This document shows positions 38,111-50,180 of a stretch of DNA of 64,000 bases, piece after piece. Position numbers and translations under genes: made by a program. The stretch lies in NCBI GenBank assembly GCA_013400155.1, contig VXBM01000546.1, forward strand, positions 215,950 to 279,949. The letters run 5' to 3'. The stretch's first letter is position 1. Every line of letters starts with the position of its first letter. A model generated the notes under the pieces. It saw only the letters and a program-made list of their open reading frames with translations, had not been told where the DNA came from and searched no databases. The DNA comes from Helopsaltes ochotensis (Eukaryota > Chordata > Aves > Passeriformes > Locustellidae).

Positions 38111-41100
38111 ATGGCTGTCTCTCTCTTTGCTTCCTGTGCTCCCAAACTGCTACCGAAGTCCCATGCCATCACTAATGCAACAAACTGATTTTCCTGGCCT
38201 AACCCAAATAATCAGGATGAGCATGCTCTCCAAGTCTCCACAGAGAGGGGTGGTGGAGTAGTTCAGGGGCACCTGCTCAGCACAGAGCCAGAAATGTCCC
38301 CAGCGTGGGGATGGGCATGCTGCTTTTCCAGGAGCCCCTCTTGTTCCAGGCTGCACACTGCTCAGCACCAAGCACAGGGAAAACCACATCTATTCATTTC
38401 CATGTTGCTGGGATCTAAGTGCTTTTTGGGGGTGTTCTAGATAACCCAGCAGCAGAACCCTAGCCTTGGTAGGCAAACCAACAGCTAAGGCAAAAATCTG
38501 AATCTGATTTGATCAAAAATTACAGCTATTTCCTCAAACAAGAACCGGACCTTCTGAGATCTGGTAGGTAGGTAGACCTGAAGTGTTACTGTTGAACAGA
38601 GGTATTGCGATTGAACAGAATTATTACTACTAAAATTTTTCTTACCAAGACCTTACCATCCACAAGCTTAGAAGCCCCATCATCACTGAGGGACCCACCT
38701 CTCCCACCAGCAGAACCACAGCTGCTGCTCCAGGATCTTCTGATGACTGTGCTCAATCATCTTCTTCCCATGCCCAAGCAGATAAGTCATTTACACTTCT
38801 TTCCTAATGTTTTGGAGAAGGGGAGCAGCATCCCTACAGACCCTTGGACCAACTGCTTCAAGGCAGAAGCAAACCACCCCACCAGGGGATGAGGCTGAAA
38901 GCAAACCACGCCAGCTACTGGTGCTCTGTAGAAATGAGATATGCATCACTTTACTGTAAAACGCAGGTGACCCACATCTGATCCCAAGTCACTGGAACAA
39001 AATAGCAGGGGTTTGGGGCTCTGGCTACCAAGGGCTTTCAGCCACTTTAGTTTAATGGGAAGTTTGGGTCTGCAATTTAGAAGTGATTCCTGTCTCCTAT
39101 TATGGCTCCTGGCCTTGTCCCTTTCAGTCATTCTTTCTCTCATTGCCTTAAATTCAGAATCCAGAAGCGCTGTTGCCAAAAATTCTGTCTGAAACTGAAA
39201 CTCAAACAATATCAGTTTTTCTCGTTGCTAGTGTAATGTAAGAGAGGCTATGTCTAAGCATGACAAAGGAACTCAAAAAAGCAAAATCCCCGTACCAGAC
39301 CGGTGTTCCTCATTTGTGTTAGCAAGTGCTCCTTCGTGCAAATCTCCACCAATCTAATTTACAAAATTCAGGCTTTCCAAATGTGTAATCAGCACGTTTT
39401 ATTCTGAAAGTTCATCTATACATATACCTTCCAAATAAAGGTATGTTAAATCTGATTTTTAGCTTACCAAGGAATACAGTTCAGCCCAACAAATGTCCAT
39501 GAGCAGCATGTCTGAATTCCACATGCAATTCTTACACTGCTGCATACAAGTCAGAATATTTTCACTCCCAAATACCACATTTCCTTATTTATACAACTAA
39601 TTTTCACACAGAAACTAGGCAGGATTTTGGACCCAAATTGATTGTGGGTTCAAAGCAGTGAAGTTTGCTCATGTTTACATTCATCCTGTAAATGTCACTT
39701 AAACTTGTAAACATTAATGGCAATATAGAACTCATTGAGAAGAACAGGATTTTTTTTGCTGACTTCAGTTTACTGGCAGAATATAACTGAAATATATGCC
39801 AAGCACTGGCTAGAAAGAACCAGGGAATAAGGCATCCAACAGTCCATCAGCAGAGAAAAACGTGCACTTGAAAATTTATACATATGAGAAATGTAAGAAT
39901 CATGTTAAAGGCCTTAGCTGGGTATCCAGACTCTACATATCACATGTTATATATGAATGCAGAATATTCCATTCTGATTCTTTTTTGGCCACATTGAATC
40001 CTCTGAAATATGCTCTGTTCTGTGAGGAGGCATACTTTTGAGCAAAACTGACATTTATCTTCTTAGAAATTACCAATTTGCACAGGTGAAGTTTGCTGGA
40101 AACAAAATTTTAAATGTATACAAACAAACTGATGCCAGAAAACACAATTTGTAAAAAATATGCCTTCACATACTGATTATATTTCATAATAAGCAATCTG
40201 TTCCCTGATGCTACAAGTAAAAAATGATTTTTTATATGTCAGCTATATTCAGGAAAATGAGATGCCCCACTAATATATATAGAGTACATACACCCCCATA
40301 CCAATTATGTATTTCTTATACGCCCAACACAAGTTGGCTCTGTATAAAGAGGAGGAAAAGCCAACGTAGAAATGGAGTTGAAAGCTGGTAGGAAGAATGG
40401 TTTATCTATACTGAGATTAGTAATGGATCAGCAGGGGAGGAGCAACAGAGAAGTTTGGTAAGGAGTTTAGGAACAAAGAAGCTGGCTGCAGAAATGCAGA
40501 GCTGTCAATAAAACTCAGGTTTTATTGAGTCAGGAGGATGAGAAAGAATTGATATAAAAATTTCTGAGCTGCAAAGGGAAGGAAGGTCTAAGCTAGTATG
40601 GGACTGAGAAAAATCATATGAACATATGTAAGACTAGCAGCTGTAATGTATATTAAGGCTGTTTAATAAAAGACAGGATCTGTCTGTACAAGGAAAATAA
40701 AAAATCACAGCTGCCTATAATTATATGATTTCAAATATAGATTCAGTACTTCATTGTTTTGGAATAAAAGGAGGATATCATTCATAATTGAATCTGGAGC
40801 CCAGAGCTGGAGAATTTAACATGATATATAAACAGTATCATACAGAAAAAGAGATTGGTCATGGATTATGGCTCATAACTTACTTAAAAATGACAAATTG
40901 ACCCTCACTATTTTACTGCATCTCTTACTTAGAGAAGAGCAGCTGACTTTAATGTTCTGAAATAGCCATACCTTCCTGACAAAGTACTTGTGTGTTGGAA
41001 GGATTTCTTTTCTTTTCTTTTGAAGATGCGATCAATTTTCTCTCTGGATGAAGTGAGCCCTCAGGCACACAACCTACAGCAAGAAGTGAGAAATTCCAGC

Positions 41101-41580
41101 TCTCTTTAGGTGATTCCTGATTCAAGGACATCCATCTGCAATTGAATCTCTCTTTTCTTTCCTCTCTGCATACTACTGCAAGCTGTTCCAGAGCTGTCTA
41201 TTGACAGTTTTACCAATCAGTGTATCGTACCCATCTTTGCAAGAAGAGGTGGGGTTCTGCCAAGCATCTCCTGGTGTTGGCTCCAGAGGCAGTGGCCACA
41301 TTATCATTTCAGGATTATTCCTGCTCATTAGCCGCTCTGATGGGAGCCTTTCTGTCAATATCTTGGATCCTACTGGAAAAGTGCTATAAGGGCTGTCACA
41401 GGACAACCAACAACATTTTTCTGACCTGCCATGGCTCTGATACACACAACTGGCATACCATTATTAGATCTAGCAAGGAGAAGTACCCAAAACTCACTGT
41501 CAGGGCATCATATGATAATTAATATCACCATCTGTGAGGATGTTTATACAGCAGCTTTATTATATGGAATTTGCAGAAAT

Positions 41581-41603
41581 AGGGAGAGGAGAGAGAGAGA
41601 GAA
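41581..41603. repeat. (GA)n microsatellite
   Basis: Short AGGGAGAGGAGAGAGAGAGA tract downstream of PTCHD1. No further context. Confidence 0.85.
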
Positions 41604-44600
41604 TGTCAGTTAAACTGCTGATTCAACGCTTTCCAGACCTCTCCATCAAAAGAGTCCTCACCTCACAGTCAGTGATGATACCAAACCTGAAGAATCTCGT
41701 TTACAGGAAAAGATTAAAAGAATTTGGCTTAGAAAGGGGAAATGTGGAGCAGTGATATGTGACTTCAGAATTATGGATAAGATTATGAACATCAGTGAGT
41801 TCCTTTTTTATTTTTTTTTTTCCCAGCATATGCTTCAAAGCCAGAATCTCAGAATAAAAAATATTTGAAGTGAGAAGCAAATAATTTAATTGAGAACATT
41901 TCACAGGTAGAAATAGCAAATACATATTGGAAATTGTAAAGTCAAAGGAGACAAAAAAATCAACTCAGATGAGAAATGCCAGATTTATTGTAGAGAATTC
42001 CACAAAAACCTGGACAGAAAACCTCCTAAGTATACTCACAGCCCTGGAGAGCTCCTCAGGTGGTCTGTTCCAGCACCAGATCAAAAATAAGGTAAGAGTT
42101 TTAAATTATTGACAACTACAACCAACAGAGGTTTAAAGTGTGGAACCTGGGTAGGGGAGAAATGGAAAAATTATGGGAAGAATACTTCAATGAAGTACTT
42201 ACTCTTTGTGTTCATCAGCACCTCTCCACAGACCTCTCACGAGTTACAGTAACATTTGTTCAAAGCACCACCCAGCATATTCCAGACAACTGTTCTCCCC
42301 TTCCCTTGGAAGCCAGAGGGTGAGTTTCATTTTGTCAGTCTGCTTTCAAGGCAAATGACTCCCTGACAGTGTCTGAGTGACAAAGGACCTGAGACACAGA
42401 GGCGAGCACAGGCCAGAACAGGAAGCCCATACCTGAGCCATGGCAAGGCAAAGCATTGTTCCTCCTTCATCAGACAGCTGTGCCAAAAAGGGCATTCCAA
42501 TTTCTAATGCACTTTAAAAGCTCTTAAGAAAAATTGGCCTCTGTAGTACAGTGTGGTTTCCCTAAGCTATGGATGCTGTCCGGGCATCCTTACGCTTGTG
42601 CTTTCCCAAATCTTAGTAGCCCTCAGCCTTTGGCTTCGTGCCATGCAGCCCCTCTGACACTCATATTGCAAGCTTTATTGAGATACCTTTTTGGTGAAAA
42701 AGACTTCATTCAGAACAAACAAATCTCTTTAAATATGATCTCTTCTCTTTGCCCCAGAAGGTTTCCACACCTGCCATCTCTATTCTCTGTTAGTACATCT
42801 GGAAATAAAGGTGGCCACAGCGGAAAGGAGAGAAAGCAAGCAAAAGTGCCATCATTTCAGTGAAGTGGCAGCTAGTTTTGTGAGGCTCAATTACCAGTAA
42901 TTTTGTGGGCCTCATTTTCCAGTACCAAATTTTTAAAAGGTGCTCAGTATTCAACTCCCAAGTCAGGAAGAACTATGGTTTTTCAGTATACTCCAAGCAG
43001 AGTATAACCAGCATTGAAACCAGGTTGCCCAGTGGAAATAAAGCATTGGGAAGTGGAGGAGAACTAAACAGAGTTGCTGGATTTGAAATTTCCATCAGAA
43101 AAGACTGGGTTTTCTTTTTTTAAAGAAAGTTCACATTTTTACCTTTGTTCTTAAAGGAGAAGTCTTCAAGTATAACAAACTCAAGACACATAAAATCATA
43201 TACAAAACCTTCTGTTCAGGAGAGGAGAGGCCAGATGTGAGCTGAGAAAAGATATCAAGGCAGTAGCAAATGCAAACAATAGCAAACATTGCACTTCTAT
43301 GGAAACACGGATTTGAGTACATAGTCAGCTAAATGTTTCCAAAAATCTCCTGATGCAGGAAAAATAAAGTTAGGGAAAGATTGTAAAAAAAACCTTTCTA
43401 TGGTTTTTGACTTCTTGTTATGGCTTATTTGTAAGGTCACCAGATCCATGGCTTTCACACTCCATTCAAATCTATAACTGGTTTTTTTTAGACATAATCA
43501 TCATAATTTTTAGACATATTAATGAGTTATCATTAATATACATTCAGCCATGGACCAAATACAAACCATACTCAGGTGGCCAGCCATAGATCTCAAGTAG
43601 TCAAAGATCATCCTTTACAGCTATCCCCACTCCTAATATATATATAAAGTATATGTATTTCACAGAATAATGGGGAAAATCTATACAAAATTCTAACCCA
43701 TGTGAAAACAATTTGCTTTAAACAGGCCAAACAGATTTGAAAAATTGTTTGCAGCAAATACTTTTATAAGCTCAAAATGTGAAGGTAAAGTAGCTCTATT
43801 CAAGCCTTTTGAAGAGAATGAATGAGAGAATGAATGTGAAAAAGCACATGGAGTGCAATTTAAAGAAGCAAGCAAGCGAATCATGACCAGAGAATGTCTA
43901 TAAAACCTTGGCAGTTGACCTTCAGTGGGTGAGGATGGTTGAGTGGTTTGGAGAATCAGCATTTCATCAAGTGGTTGAGTATATTTTTACCCTTTCAAAA
44001 TATGAACCAGCTCATCAGGTAAAAACTGATCATGCAAGGTTTGTCCATTTGCCTGCTCTCAGTGAGCATTAAAAAAAAATCATATTTCTAAATGAGCCTG
44101 TGGTTTCTGCTGACTTTGGTTAATTCCAGTATGTTTCTGTTAACCACTAAGGGGACAAAAAACAGAAATAAAAATGCTCCAAACCTTTATTACCTTTTTT
44201 TCCCTCAAGAATCTATCCTACACCTCCCTTTACCTTCTCCTTTTCCTGTGCCAGACCTCTCTTATGAAATTCCCCAATTTTGGCCAGTTGACTCAAGCGC
44301 TCCCCTAATACACTCTTGCAATCGTAAGTACTCAGGGGTTCCACTAAAGGGGTGGCTGGATGCAGCTTCAGGACTAATTGTATCCTATGACTTATAGAAT
44401 TATGCATCAACAGCTAAAAGGACACAATTACAAGGTGAACTATTGTGACACACACTGTGTAATGTCATACAATCAAATGCAATGTTTAGTAAACATGAAC
44501 CTATTTGTCATTTTGTATTTATTTATACAGGTTTAAAAAAAATAAAAATAAAGCACACATTTAAAAATATCCCTTTCTCCATTGTGTCTCTGCAGCATTA

Positions 44601-47600
44601 TGCAACTTCCCGTTGAGGCTGATGGGAAGGCAATGACTCGGTCAGTGCCTGGGGAACTAGGCAATGACTAGCAAGGAATACTCAGTTCTTGTTTGTATTG
44701 AATTATACCTGCAAAGAGAGGGATACAACCGTCCAGAGAGTGTGGGAGAGAAAAGGAACGGCTCACCAGGCATTTGCTAGGAGCTGCCTAGCTGGGAACA
44801 CCAAATTTCTGCAGAAGTAGGAGCCTTAACTAGGTCACTGCCTAAAGGGCTGCATTTTTCCAGCAATGTGCCAGTAATGAAATACCAAAGGGTTTCTAAT
44901 TCCTGGGCTCCTCCCTCGGGTTCAAAATCTGGGGGAAAAAGGAAAGGGGAAAAAGGTCTTCCACTTACAGCTGGAGAACTGATAAATCTCTGGCATGCCC
45001 TCAAAACAGGGAGGTGACACAGCTCTGCAGGGAGCCAGATTCTACCAGTTTGCCCAAGGACCCATTGTTATTCCACCAAGTCTCTGTAACATGCAAAGGC
45101 TCTGCTTTGCAGACCTCCAGCAGGACTGTCCCCCTCTCCTCTGGGAGTGACAACACACATTTTAAGATCTCTGTCTTTCTTCAGAGGAAGGCTCTCTGGC
45201 ACCTTGCCCTCCTGCAATGCCACCCTCCTCTCTTCTTGCTTGTTATCATCCTCATTTATCTCACAGACACGCACATAAGAGATTTCAATGCAAAAGGCTG
45301 ATCTCAGTCCACTTCCCTATGGCCTAAGACAACACGACTTTCATTGGCAAAGGAACGCAATCTGCAATTCTAGCAAAATTATCATTTTTCTCCTTTCCTC
45401 AATACAGCACAAGAAACAGAGAAAGGTGATCTAATGACAGATATCCAAATACTGCTGAGGGAACAAAAGCCAAACATGCTACTAATTTTTACAAAATATG
45501 TGCTGTGAGTTTAGTGTAAATACAATGAGTAGAGAGGGCATATCATTATTTTTTACAACAGTTACAGAATCATTGTGGGCTTTGCGGTAGTAGTTTTGGT
45601 CTGTGCTCTGAATGCAAAGCAATTACAATGTCAAATGGCACTATTTTGAAGAAAGAGAAGTGTTTCTGAAATTTAATTGTGTTCAAATCCCAGAGTAATT
45701 GTGGTACAATAGGAAATATCGGGTCGAATTTCAAATCCATCTCTACATTTGTGTGTGTGCATGCTCACATTTGGTGCACTCAGTGGTACTCTTAGCAGAC
45801 GCAGGAGGGGGAGATCCCACATGGGCTATTCAGGGCCAGCTCCATTCAAGGTCTTCACTACTACCAGCATGGATAGGGCACAAGAGAATGTATGAATAAA
45901 GCATTGTCCGCCTGAGTTGGGAAGAACTGCAGAATTCTGAAGGCTGAGAACAGAGTCAAAACACACACATTCAAAGAAAGAAGGATGTGAAATCAACTAT
46001 AAGAAATTCAGAAAAGCCAGGTCCAGAGGGGAAAGAGAAATCAGTGGTGCAAACACAACATATGGAAAAAACTGATTAAACAGCAATTTTGCTGAAGAGT
46101 ATCAGAGATTGCACTTCGTCACTGCTTCATAGTGAATAAAAGCTGTGGCAATGCTACAAAGCCACCACATCTAATCCTTACCCAATTTATTGAAAGAATC
46201 CCATACAGAAGACATGGAAGACTTTTTTTCTCTTCTCCTTAGAGGAGATGAATCTTCAACTGAACACTATGGGCATGACCCTTGGAAAGAGTACGGAATT
46301 AAATGAGAATGAGGAGTCAGAAAAATGCACTTTCTTCAGGAAAACCTGCTTATTCTAAGAGATGAATTTGAGAACCATAGTAACAATTTTCTGTCTGAAA
46401 AGGATATTTAAAAACAGGTATCAAATGTTTCTTGTGTCCCCTGAAGGTGGGACAAGACACAATCAGTTTAATTTGCAGCAAATATAAGTCAGTTTGTACA
46501 TCCTAATTCCAAGAATAGGCATGCACTGGGAATATGCCTAGGCTGGCTGTGGGACCATGTTTAGCAGGGTTTAAAGAAGAGGTTACACAAAAAAACGCTT
46601 GAAACAACCTAGATACTGATTCAGTCCATTTTTTTACAAAAATCCAGTGTTTTCCAACTCAAGTATGGTATAGCAATTTAGGTTGCCCCAAGCTATGTCC
46701 CTTTAAATTGGCTCAGATTGTGTATTCAGAAACAGAGGCACCTTGAATTGCTTGTCATGTTAGCATAAAAGCTGGATTCCTGGCCTGTAGAGGCTGGGAT
46801 GTGTTCAAAAAAATGAGAGATTTATGTATCTGTAGCTAATACTTTTAAGTACGGCAATTTAAAATTTGTAGCAATTCAGCCACAATAAGTGGAGAAAATG
46901 TGATGTCTTCTACTGTTTCCTGATGCACTTTAATATGTATCTGTGAAATTCAAGCTCTTTAGCTCACAGAAAATCTCTGCTGTAAAACATTCAATAAGAA
47001 GGGTCCATGAAGTACAGAATAACAGCGGAAGAAAGAGACAAATTAATTTGCTGGATAGACAATTATTGGAAGCTTAGGAGACAAGAAATACCAGATTAAA
47101 TACTTTCTCCATTCCTTTCTTGTGGATCAGTCTTTCGGTGTTTAATGAGTTCCTATCGGTCTATGCAAATAATTCACAATGAATAATTTATCTGATATTT
47201 TTTCTGTTTGTGGGATATCTAAAAGCAAATTGGTTTCCTCTCACATATTCATTATTCAAAATTATATTAATGCAGCCTTCGGTGAGTGTGTTTTCACTGC
47301 AGTTGCTTTGCTCCACAATTGAGTTTTCATACCACTTACATGTGGCAAGGGTTTCACCAAATTCTTCTTGTCCTCAGGGCAAAGATTCCTTCAAGATGAG
47401 TTAAGGTCCCACTTTCAACAGGCTATGCAGGATATGCCTCTGTCTACTGATGCCATGGAGGGAGCTAACCTCCTAATCTGAGCATCTGGATCTGATGCAG
47501 GCATGTGGATAGTCTGGCCAGCAGGAATTACTGCCAGAGCTAAATTAAGGACCCTCTTGAGCTCCCACTTTCCAAATAAACTGGCTAAAGAGAAGAAAGA

Positions 47601-47695
47601 TTACCCAGGGAAAGAAAAGAAGCACTCCTCCAGGCATCCCATTTCTGCTGTTAATGTTCCCTATCTCTTCCATTGGCTGTTCTTAGCCAACATTA

Positions 47696-47758
47696 TCATA
47701 GAATCATGGAATACTTTAGGTTGGAATATATCTTTAGGGTCATTCAGTCCAACTGTGT
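47696..47758 (-). repeat. CR1 LINE 3'-end fragment
   Basis: ATCATAGAATCATGGAATAC then TTTAGGTTGGAATATATCTTTAGGGTCATTCAGTCCAAC is the reverse complement of a CR1 3' end, with the octamer-like tail ATAGAATCAT retained. Orientation is minus. Divergence from the consensus suggests an old copy. It may extend to about 47920, but I cannot align it there by eye. Confidence 0.8.
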
Positions 47759-48540
47759 ATTAACTGTGTGCTTGCACTTGGTTTGCACACAACAGGTAGG
47801 CGAAGGATTATGACCTTAATTTTCAATCTCCTTTTAAGAGTTCCTACATGAAAGAAATTGCCACCATACTTGAAGTCTCCACCATCTTGGGTACAGTCCA
47901 TGGAACTCCTTCTGCTCCTTGGAACAGAGAGTTAAATGCTTGTATGGAGAACTTTCAATTCACCTCTGTCATGATGCTTAGGAATGCCAGACAGACCAGC
48001 TAACACAGCAGGCATTGTTCCTGTGGTGTAAAAACACTGAGAATGCCAAATGATGACAGAGAACTGGCAAGGTCCTTCAGCAAGCAAATTTTGAATAGGA
48101 AGGAAAGTTTGAACTGCAGTTGTTTTTCCAGATGCAGTCAGATCATTTGATAATCCCATTACACAGAGGCAGTTCTATAAATTTTCTCGTGACTTCAGTG
48201 CAGACAGTTAAGGGGTTTGGTAACACAATGAAATATTTGTATTGCTAGAGGCACTTGACAAGGAGACACACTGTATTAGAAGTTTAGAGTGTCCAGCTCC
48301 TTCAAATTCCTTCTTTGTTAACATTTTCAGAATGCAGAATGCCATATACACTGCAGCATTTGCAGAATCGTCTTCCTCAGAAGCGCACCTCAGACTTCCT
48401 CTTCCACCATCTCAGAACGCTAGAAGAAGTCATTCAAATTTATCAAGACTATTTTTATTCACAAATGGAAAGGCTCATTCTCTTTACTGCCATAAAAAGA
48501 CAGCTTAAACATCTGACTGCTTGTGGTTAGCCTATTAATG

Positions 48541-48745
48541 TAAAAGTGAGAGAGCTTGCACGGGGGAGATAAAAAGGGGCAAATGAAAGAAGAGAAAGCA
48601 CGCAGGGAGAGAAAAGAGGTTAACAGAAGAAGGGGGAAATGTCAAAGAAATAAGTGGAATGGTAAAAAAGCAGAAAAAGAAAGCAAAATATAGAGATGCC
48701 ATCAGAGGAAAGGAAGAAACAGTGAAGAAAAACAAGGGTATTGGG
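48541..48745 (+). repeat. Purine-biased low-complexity stretch
   Basis: About 200 bases made overwhelmingly of A and G on the + strand, without a fixed repeat unit, for example AAAGAAGAGAAAGCACGCAG and GGAAAGGAAGAAACAGTGAA. The minus-strand frame across it is low-complexity Phe/Leu/Ser and not a gene. Confidence 0.75.
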
Positions 48746-50130
48746 AAAAGGCAGGGATGATACCAGATCTTAAAATAATTCTGAGAAAATAGATAGTGAT
48801 GTCAAAATCCCAGTAATTGAATTTTTGCCTTGAAAAGCCACTGACAGTTTTACTTAAATGTTTAACCACATGAAATCAAACTCCACATCCCTGACTGCAT
48901 GTATCTCTCAATGAAGTCAACAAGAATCAATAGCAACAGCAGCATTCAAATCCATGCTTTTTTCACTGTAGAAAAGGTAAATACAATACTCTTTCCATAC
49001 CTGCCCCATTTCTCCATCTTTTTGTAGTCTCTAACACACTTTCTAACATATGTCTACCCCAAAGCCACTGTTGTTAGCCTTCCTGAGTTGATGGCATCCA
49101 GCTGAAGAGAAGCCAGTGAGGGAGAGCTCACATATTGTCTGTTCTTAATAAATCATCATTAAAGGATAGATTGGCAGCACCACAGCATTGTCCAACACTC
49201 AGTCTATTTGCCTTGAGTCAGCTGCTCTGCACTTTCTCCCTATTCTTGCATAATTGAATACTACATCTTACATTTCTTTTTTTTCCCTGCACAAGGACTG
49301 GTCTTATCTGAAAAATATTGTAAACTAATTCAAATTTCATGAAGTCATTGGACCTAACGCAAACCGGAGGTACAGGAAAACCAAATAAATTAGTAAACCA
49401 GCACCTCTCCTGTTAATAGTGGTATTTTCTGTTTCCTTTAACTGCAACTCAGGCCTGCCTGGCCTCTCCCCCATTCTTTGCAAAGGACACTGAAAAATTT
49501 CTGAGCAGCCCAAACTTACTCAATTGTTTCAATATCTCAGACTTACAACGTATCACATAAAGTGAGTACTCAAATGCTTGAATCATCACACTGAGGCCAC
49601 GTTTCTTGGACCAGTGATGTTTCCATCCATCCACCCGATGGGTCTGATGAGACATCTGCAAACAGGGGCCAGACAAGGAAGTAATAGCATCACATAAGAG
49701 TTAGATAAATGCTTCACTATTGGAACCAGTTCAAAGATTTCTTGGAAGTTTAGACAAATCCTGAATGTCGTCAGCACAGGAGCAAATGAGTGAGTAGGTC
49801 TCCTTTCAGACCTGAAACTCAGGTGATCATGGCAGTGGAGGGCTGTGGATGAGCACAGAGGGACACAGTGCCACCAGGAGGGGCAGGGAGCTGATGAGGG
49901 CCATGACAATCCAGAAGGGGTGGCAGGCGGACAGAGGGTTTCTGGAGTTTGTGGGGATGCCTGTTTCCTACCTTTCCATCAATCTCACAGGTGCCGACAC
50001 AAGATCTCCCAGGTTATTTTATCTCTAGTGGGGCTTTGGTCTGTAACAGGGGCACAGCACAGCACCACAGCCCTGCTTCCTTGGGGAGGCCAACCCAAGC
50101 CCTCTGGTGGAGGTGGTCGGGCTGCCAGGC

Positions 50131-50180
50131 TGTCCTTGCCCTGTCCTTGCCCTGTCCTTGCCCTGTCCTTGCCCTGTCCC
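50131..50180. repeat. 11-bp minisatellite, about 4.5 copies
   Basis: The unit TGTCCTTGCCC is repeated perfectly four times from 50131 to 50174, followed by TGTCCC. It lies in a GC-rich patch (about 49850-50340). Because 11 is not a multiple of three and the unit contains no stop on either strand, open frames on both strands pass through it. They share no recognisable protein family. Confidence 0.95.

Noticed and set aside
41201..41522. Two overlapping + strand frames of 62 and 100 codons
   Set aside because: They overlap in different frames, lack splice context and match no family I know.
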